Shown piece after piece: positions 58,092 through 64,000 of a stretch of 64,000 bases of DNA. A program made the translations under genes and the position numbers. Each line of letters opens with the position of its first letter. Position 1 is the first letter of the stretch. Under the pieces are notes generated by a model, which was not told the DNA's origin, did not search any database, and was given only the letters and a program-made list of their open reading frames with translations. The stretch lies in assembly GCA_963854735.1 (NCBI GenBank), contig OY978101.1:434001-498000 (forward strand), written 5' to 3'. This DNA comes from Marvania coccoides. Its lineage: Eukaryota > Chlorophyta > Trebouxiophyceae > Chlorellales > Chlorellaceae.

Positions 58092-59021
58092 TTAAATGTC
58101 TTCCACAGACAACTGGTCCTCCTCCACCGCTGCCCCATCACCCTCTGCGCCCGCCTCTATCTTTTGCCGTATGCGCTTCATGCGCGCTGCGTCCTTGGCA
58201 TCTTTTTCCCTTTCTTCTTCCCGCTTCTGCAACCACACGAAAAATAAGAGAAATCTATAGTTTGAGATGCCAAAATTATCGTCTGTTGCCCCTCAAACTA
58301 TTTTCACGATAATAGTGAGCACCCTTGCTCTCTCTCGTTCTCACATTTATTCTGGATTGCAGTTTCTGGTCTAGCACCGCTCTGACGCGAGCCTCAATGC
58401 CCTCAGCCCCGCCGTGCTTTGCGTACGCCACATCTCGCACCTACAGAATGAATCACAAACCAAACACGTAGTTTAAACATGTTCTCCCCCCTCGAATGCC
58501 CAACTAAAAAGCCCGCCGGAAATTATTTTCATCACTGCTGCTTTTCTTTCCCGTGCCTGAGACTCCATGTACAGCCGCATGGGCTGCCACTCTTTCTTCT
58601 GGGGGTTTGACCGTCTCACACTCCCCAGCTTGGAGAGGTCGCCGTCAGTGAGCTGGTATTGCGTCTTCGCGGCAGACTGCCAATAATTAAGGGGGAAACA
58701 TGATAAGAGAGTCAGGTATCGCGGAACGCATTGCATGGTTACAGGAGTAACCTTTAGGGGCATCACAGGACCTGCCTTGGTTATCAGCTTTTCGTTGCGG
58801 CGGCAGGTGTTGCAGAGCAACACGCCAAAGGCGTTGAAGAACTCGTCTGAGAAGGACAGGCTGCTGCACTGACTGCATCCGCTGCGTGCTAACTCCTCGC
58901 TGGGTGGAGGATGCCAGTGATCGTTTGTGGGTGGTGGTCGTTCAGGATCATGCCTGCCGGAAGGAACTGCCTGTTGTTCTTCCTCCCGCACGCTCTCTAC
59001 GATGAACCCACCCCCCTCCAT
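58092..59021 (-). CDS. XPA: XPA-like DNA damage-binding protein of nucleotide excision repair (4 exons)
   Basis: XPA verifies DNA lesions and organises the excision complex in the nucleus. Exons are 59021-58776, 58676-58557, 58440-58345 and 58226-58092; 198 residues. The zinc finger has CSQCSSLSFSDEFFNAFGVL and LCNTCRRNEKLITK (C-x2-C...C-x2-C). The DNA-binding part reads KTQYQLTDGDLSKLG, NPQKKEWQPMRLYMESQ and VRDVAYAKHGGAEGIEARV, spaced as in animal XPA. The C-terminus is Lys/Arg/Glu helical. Introns 1 and 2 start with GC (AAG|GCAGGT and CAG|GCACGG); both are set by alignment to XPA. It is shorter at the N-terminus than human XPA. Confidence 0.88.
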
Positions 59022-59150
59022 CCTTTTTATAATTTTATAAAGCGATCAACGCCCAGTTGACGACAAATAAAAGACTGCATTGTTGTTTGAGGCTGGCAGA
59101 TAGTGTGGCGCTCTCTAAAAGCGCATTGTTTTTAATTGAGTTTGGTCAAC
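59022..59150. promoter_or_regulatory. 129-base bidirectional promoter region
   Basis: The XPA ATG and the ATG of the coiled-coil gene are divergent and 129 bases apart, so their 5' UTRs and promoters must be extremely compact or shared. Confidence 0.5.
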
Positions 59151-60605
59151 ATGATTCGATCGCCCTCCAAGTCCGGCAACGGGCAACGGCGGCGATCGTT
59201 AATGTATCCTATTTTGCTGTCGCTCATGATCTGCGTGTGTGCTGGTCTGGGAGTGACGCTGCACAGTGCCAAAGTTGCTCACGCTAAGTTATGGGCTCGC
59301 GTGCAAGATGAAGGTGCGATACCAGTCGGCACGCTCGCATTTGTCGACCCCCTTGGCACTCTTTCTCTTGATTACATCCCCAGCAAAAACAACGCCTTCC
59401 CCCTCCTATTGCAGAGCAAAAGAACAACGCCCTCCAGCAGACAATGGCGGAGGTCAAGGTGGAGTCGGTCGACGAGAGGACCAAGAACAAGGAGCTGGAG
59501 AACCAGACCAGTTACCTCTCCCAGCAGCTGAGGGACGAGCGAGAGAGGGCTGAAGAGGTGCGCTGGCTGTCTTTTTATGCGCGAGTCCGGTGCCCTAGTG
59601 TCTAATAAGCGTATCACATGTTTTGTTGCAGGAGAATAGGCAGATGACGGCGCTGGAGGACATTCTGAAGCAGACCGAAACGCAGTTGGAGGCGGCGGAG
59701 GAGAAGGCAGAGGAGATGACGCGCCGGCTGGCCAACCGCAACATCGAAGCGCACAACATGAAGAAGGCGTTGTACCAGCACAAACACCAGGTCAGTTTTT
59801 CTTTATACTAGGCCTTCAAATTCAGGAGTAAAACTTAAAATACAGCAAGCACCCAATTTTGGATTAAATCCCCCTCCCGTTTTCACCTTGCAAGCTGCAA
59901 AAAGTCATACATCAATCGTGAAGCATATTTAACCCCCCGTTTATATACCCCTTGCAGATCGCCAATTTGAACGAAGAGGTGAAGATTCTGCGCGCCAAGC
60001 TGCAGACGCAAAATGTGAACGCTGCGCTGGCTGAAGAGCTGGACGTGCTCAAACAGAAGCTCGACAGCAATACCGGCGCACTGGGCGGAGCCACGGACGA
60101 CGCAGGCCTGCTGGACGACGTTACTGGTGCTGCTGGCGTTAAAACCCACGTTGCTGCAAAATCGACAGGGGCGGCTCGCTCTGGCGAACAGGACGAAGAG
60201 GCGGCGGTGAAGGAGAGCTTTGCCTCCGCCAAAGCCCTCGATAAGGAAGAGGAGGAGTGGGAGAAGGGCGACGGCGACGAGGGAGGGATAGCAGAAGGAG
60301 ACGGTGAGATCGGGGATGAGGAGCTTTCAAAGCTGCTGGAAGCCGCAGAAAAGGAGGAGGATATGGAGGCGGATGATGAGGACGATGAGGAGTTTGTGAA
60401 TGAGGATTTAGACGAAGAAGAGGAGGTGGGAGCGGCCGACTCTGTGGTTGCAAACGCTGAGGGCGGAAGGGGCGGCGCTGGGCTGGCGCATCGAAGAGGC
60501 AAGGGCGGCGGGAAAGGGAGCAACGTGCACCACATGCGGGGGCGGTTGGCAGATCCTGAGTGGGATGAAGAAGAGAGCGTCGATGGAAACGCCGCTGAGC
60601 AGTAA
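59151..60605 (+). CDS. type II membrane coiled-coil protein with acidic tail, unknown (4 exons)
   Basis: Exons are 59151-59313, 59415-59557, 59632-59790 and 59958-60605; 370 residues. A basic N-terminus (SPSKSGNGQRRRS) is followed by one hydrophobic helix (YPILLSLMICVCAGLGVTL), a ~130-residue coiled coil (KELENQTSYLSQQLRDERE, LEAAEEKAEEMTRRLANR, LNEEVKILRAKLQTQN) and a long Asp/Glu-rich tail ending with a Gly/Arg patch. The topology suggests a Golgi or ER lumen-facing scaffold (GOLIM4-like in layout), but I recognise no family. All introns are GT-AG. Confidence 0.65.
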
Positions 60606-60898
60606 TGCTTGATTTATATCATGCTTTGCAGAAAATTGCGTCATAATGCTTTGCACCTGCGATTTTGTTTCTTTGTTCTTTGCTTTTGGGGCTAGTTTCG
60701 AATGTTGAAAGTGATAAAACCTACATATTTATCTACAACTCATTTTTTTCCTTACCGATTTATTATTGTTTTTTTTTCAGTCCCCTCCCTTCCCCCCTTC
60801 TCTGTTGTTATATTTTCAGTAGATCGTTTTTTTTACCCAATTTCTAATACCATTTGCATTGCAATGAAAATTACCAAATGTTTTTTTGTTAATTTCAG

Positions 60899-62924
60899 TC
60901 ATCGGCCAACAGTTGCTTCTCGCTTCGCGCCTTCTTCCAAAGCGTACAGCAGCTCCGGCGCGTGCGCCATCGCGTGGGCTCGCAGGTACTCTTTGCTCTG
61001 CATCTCAGTCAGCCGGCTCACCGTGCGGTCCTTGGAGAACCCCAAGTTGTCGTCAACCACCTAAAATCAAATTATACAATTAATTAGTTTTAATGGGAAA
61101 AGGAAAGAAAGTAAGACGAAAGGGTATAATGCAATAAAATATGTGATGCTTACAAGGCTTTTAAAAAGCAACTGTGTTCACCATGCAGCAAAAAACTAAA
61201 AAAAAAACTCACCGCGGTGTCCTCTGCAGATAGGTTGGACTGCGATTTGCCGCCACCTTTCGCTTTCGCCTCTTCGTTGGTCATGATGTTGGCAAAGAGC
61301 TCTGTGGGCATGGCCTCAGCGGAGCAAAGCAACCTCACTCTATGCTCGTACAAAACATCGATGAGCGTGACAAAGCGGTACGCAGCGGTACGATTGGATG
61401 CCGTAAACACCGGCACCCCGGACAGCGCTATTGTGTGCTTTGAGTTGGCCACCGCGATGTAGTCTGCTGCGCCCAGGGGGCGGCCACAAAGATCGTCAAA
61501 ATGGAAGTGGGTGATGCAACCGCCTGGAAAAAAATAATAATTAGGCAGCATAGTAGCGATGAGAGTCAAGGGTATGCGGTGGGTTGGTGAGCGGGTCTAT
61601 CAGGAGCATTGAGGAAAAGGCGGAAGGCAAAGGAAACAATATACGAGAATTAAAGAAAGAAAAAAAAGTCTATGCTCATTTCTTTACCTGTGCGCGGCAT
61701 CTCCAGGCGCCTGCCCATGGCCACCTCCACCCAATGTGTCACCACCTCGTTGCGGTTGGCCAGTTCCAGAAATCTCTCCTGCAGCTCCTCCTCTTGATCC
61801 TTCCCTGTAAAGTACAGCCCCCCTCGGTGCTGCGCCAGCCGCCTGTAATCTGTGGGCGACGCCATGTCGTGGACCATGCAAGCGCGCTTCAGCCGGTGGA
61901 TAAACGGCATGAAAAGCGCGCGCTGTAACCCTCCTTCGTACAGTGCATCTGGTCTGCGATTGGAAGTGGCCACCAAAACGAGGCCGTCGTCCCACAAACG
62001 CGCAAACAGTCGGTGCAGGATCATGGCGTCCGCCACGTCGGTCACGAAGAACTCGTCCAGGCACAGAACGCGAGTGGAGGAGGCCACTTCATCGGCAACT
62101 AACGACAGAGGGTCCTGTGTGGACTGGTGGGCCCTCAAGCGGGAGTGGATGTCCAGCATGAAGTCGTGAAAGTGGGTGCGCACCAGCTTGAACTCTGGCC
62201 CCGCGCACGACGCGAACAGGTCCATGAGCATCGTTTTACCGCAGCCCACGCCGCCAAACATGTAAAGCCCCCTCACGGCCGGGGTCGAGTCTGGACCCTG
62301 CCGGGAAGCTGCCTCCAGGTCGGTGGATTCTGAGCCAAACAGGGATTTCCACCAGGGGCGCGCCGTAGCAGGCTCAGCATGCCCAGCGTCCACCAGGGTC
62401 AGCCCTCTTCCAGAGGCTCTAGGGGCTGCTCTGGGGTAGAAAGCACGCAGATCGTCGAAGAGGCGCTGCAGCTCCACGATGGTGGCTTCCTGCAGCGGGT
62501 CCGCGCGCAGCATGCCCTCTTCTCGGCCCTCCTGATAGGCTGTTAAAGGGCCACGGTCTGTGGGCGGCCAAGTGCCTGGGGGCTGCGCCCCCGTGTCTGC
62601 GAGCTTGGCGGCGAGACCGGCGAGCTCGGTGGCGGAGTGTGGGCGGGTGTCTTCGTCGTCGGTGGCTTCTTGCTGGCTCGGCGATGATGACGGCCAAAAA
62701 CTCCGCTGCTGGACCTCAAGGAAGAGCGGGGGAGATGGAGTACTGCCTGCCTGCTGCAGCGCCGCAATTCTGCTTATTGCGCCTGAGCGGGGTGGGAGAG
62801 GTGAGAGGGACTGCGCCCGTGGTTTGAAGATGAGAGATGGAATAAAGCAAGACAGACCTACTGGACATGACTCAATTGCGGAGTACAGCGCACGAGAAAT
62901 TGGCAAAAGTCCTCGATGTGCCAT
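60899..62924 (-). CDS. AFG1: AFG1/LACE1-like mitochondrial ATPase (3 exons)
   Basis: AAA-like P-loop ATPase involved in mitochondrial protein quality control. Exons are 62924-61688, 61523-61213 and 61060-60899; 569 residues. Motifs: Walker A GGVGCGKTMLMDLF, HFHDFMLDIHSRL, Walker B RVLCLDEFFVTDVADAMI, sensor ATSNRRPDALYEGGLQR, then ITHFHFDDLCGRPLGAADYI and FVTLIDVLYEHRVRL, characteristic of AFG1. The N-terminal ~100 residues form an Arg/Ser/Pro-rich mitochondrial leader. Introns are GT-AG. The third exon ends KEYLRAHAMAHAPELL before the stop at 60899. The start is the first plausible ATG and could be later. Confidence 0.93.
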
Positions 62925-63158
62925 CAAGCGAGTGTATACAGTATTTGGGTCAACATCAACTGAGCTGTATTTTATTTCTAGATTAATAATTAAAAAAATT
63001 ATTGCGACCGTTCTCTCTTATCATAACAGTGAGATGTGAAGGGGATACAAGATTAAATATTTGCGGATTTAAATGCAAGTAAAAAGCAGGAGCAGGCGAA
63101 GAACTATTCAAGGATGACGGAAATGAAGAAGAACTTCTTCTACTTCGGAGGTACTCTC

Positions 63159-63419
63159 TCATTGCTTAATTGCCGCCGCCAGGTCTTGGGAGATGCTGCC
63201 GTCCTTGCACGCTTTCATCGTCTTGATGTGCTCAATCTCGTCCTCCCTGATGTTGACGATGACGTCGTAGAGGGTGTTGCACTTGGGGCGGCGGGGCTGC
63301 TTGCTGTCCCATCCTGTCTGCAGCTGGTCAAAGAGGTAAAGGTCCCCCGCCTTGTAGTAGTTGAGGGCCACCAGGGGCGGGGGGATGCACTTGAGCAGCT
63401 CCTCGTTCTGCTCGGCAAA
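63159..63419 (-). CDS. PTOX: plastid terminal oxidase (PTOX)-like, C-terminal exon only
   Basis: PTOX is a thylakoid di-iron plastoquinol oxidase. This frame reads PPPLVALNYYKAGDLYLFDQ, NTLYDVIVNIREDEIEHIKT and MKACKDG, matching the C-terminus of PTOX, with the last ExxH iron-ligand motif (EDEIEH). Upstream of ~63419 on the minus strand the conserved sequence stops. The rest of the diiron domain is not found before a plus-strand ORF starts at 63525. Either upstream exons lie beyond the window, with that ORF nested in an intron, or this is an isolated exon fragment. Confidence 0.75.
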   Translation of the reverse strand, partial: FAEQNEELLKCIPPPLVALNYYKAGDLYLFDQLQTGWDSKQPRRPKCNTLYDVIVNIREDEIEHIKTMKACKDGSISQDLAAAIKQ

Positions 63420-63524
63420 CTTCGAGTTAAAATGCGATTTCTTAATTTTTTTTGTAGGCTTTGTGCTTGCCTCCACCGCCCGCCATTGTCCCCCGCGACT
63501 ACCTCTAAATTTTTTCTTCACCAA

Positions 63525-64000
63525 GATGCGCGTGACACGCAGCAAGCGACCGCGTAAAGACTCTTGTCCCGAGATCATGCGCGCCGGCCCCGCTGAGCAT
63601 GGCTTCCCCCACACGAGCATGGCTGGGATGGTGCCATCCGTCGGCACCAGATACAGCAACCGAGTGGTAGACAACCTGGAGCGGCAGAAAGCAATCGAAG
63701 ACATCAATCGAGAGCTTGGTGAATTGAAAACCCCCGAAGATGCCGCCATAATTTCGCCCGCCCTGAAAACCATGTGCGATCTGCTCCAAGCAGGTGCAAT
63801 CGCGATGGGGGAGCTGGATGTCGACGTGCGGTCCCTGAGCTTGAGCAGGACCGCCATGAATCCCCTACACCATGGACAAGCTGCCACTTTTATTTTGGCG
63901 ATCGGCCCCAGCGCTGCGCTCAACCAGCCATCGCTGCCCGACGCCCCTGGCGTTGGCGGCATCGTCATGAACCAGGTGGTGCACAGCAACTACATAACTG
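63525..64000 (+). CDS. unrecognised ORF, 3' truncated by the window edge
   Basis: An ATG at 63525 opens 158 codons with no stop before the window ends. The start is basic (MRVTRSKRPRKD); residues ~45-75 form an amphipathic helix (LERQKAIEDINRELGEL) followed by PALKTMCDLLQAGAIAMGEL. Composition looks like real protein. No family was recognised. It runs divergent to the PTOX-like exon, 105 bases away, and may be nested in a PTOX intron. Confidence 0.5.

Noticed and set aside
63159..63989. 276-codon minus-strand ORF reading from the PTOX exon to the window edge
   Set aside because: Only the first ~85 codons from the stop match PTOX; the rest is antisense of a more protein-like plus-strand frame.

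Overview
This window is nuclear DNA from a eukaryote, almost certainly a photosynthetic green alga (Chlorophyta). GC-rich exons are broken by short AT-rich spliceosomal introns. Many products are plant or algal: threonine synthase and homoserine kinase of plant type, plastid lipoyl synthase, a SufE-BolA fusion, two ELIP-like antenna proteins, a fibrillin, a PTOX-like exon, hydroxyproline O-arabinosyltransferase, and an extensin-like (Ser-Pro)n protein. I see no bacterial operons, tRNA genes, rRNA genes or CRISPR arrays. Species cannot be fixed from the sequence alone. Gene models were assembled by hand from reading frames, splice sites and protein-family conservation; start codons of plastid- and mitochondrion-targeted proteins are the least certain part. 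Layout, left to right. 0.2-5.6 kb: threonine synthase (-), lipoyl synthase (+) and homoserine kinase (-), so the last two enzymes of threonine synthesis flank a cofactor gene. 6-13.3 kb: a TMEM45-like membrane protein (+), then sphingolipid delta-4 desaturase, ketopantoate hydroxymethyltransferase and SUFE1 (all -). 13.4-16.4 kb: two tandem ELIP-like genes whose 3' halves are nearly identical. 16.6-18.9 kb: TMEM14-like (+) and an expansin-like secreted protein (-). 20.2-26.0 kb: three head-to-tail copies of a ~2.09-kb unit, each encoding the same unrecognised 152-residue secreted Cys-containing protein; the first two also carry a scrap of the neighbouring bromodomain gene. 26.1-31.8 kb: a 1695-residue WD40-bromodomain protein of the PHIP/BRWD type (-). 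32.2-35.8 kb: a frameshifted TTC33-like gene, a 70-residue membrane peptide whose stop lies 17 nt before the start of a tetraspanin-like gene, and a PP2C phosphatase (all +). 36.3-46 kb: DGAT2, a decayed long inverted repeat, an mTERF protein, a DNAJC17-like J protein, a small unknown ORF (+), and a START-like/VASt protein fused to a RAP domain. 46.4-57.5 kb: a cell-wall and secretory stretch with HPAT (+), a PNGase F-like enzyme (-), fibrillin (+) and a large Hyp-rich PAN-domain protein (+). 58-64 kb: XPA (-), an acidic coiled-coil membrane protein (+), AFG1 ATPase (-), a PTOX 3' exon (-) and an unfinished ORF (+). The most striking global signal is splicing: 10 of about 69 introns that I could define begin with GC rather than GT, nearly all as AG|GCAAG, and most are forced by reading frame and family conservation. 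The genes do not form one pathway. Themes are plastid metabolism, lipid enzymes (desaturase, DGAT2, TMEM14-like) and the extracellular matrix (expansin-like, HPAT, Hyp-rich protein).
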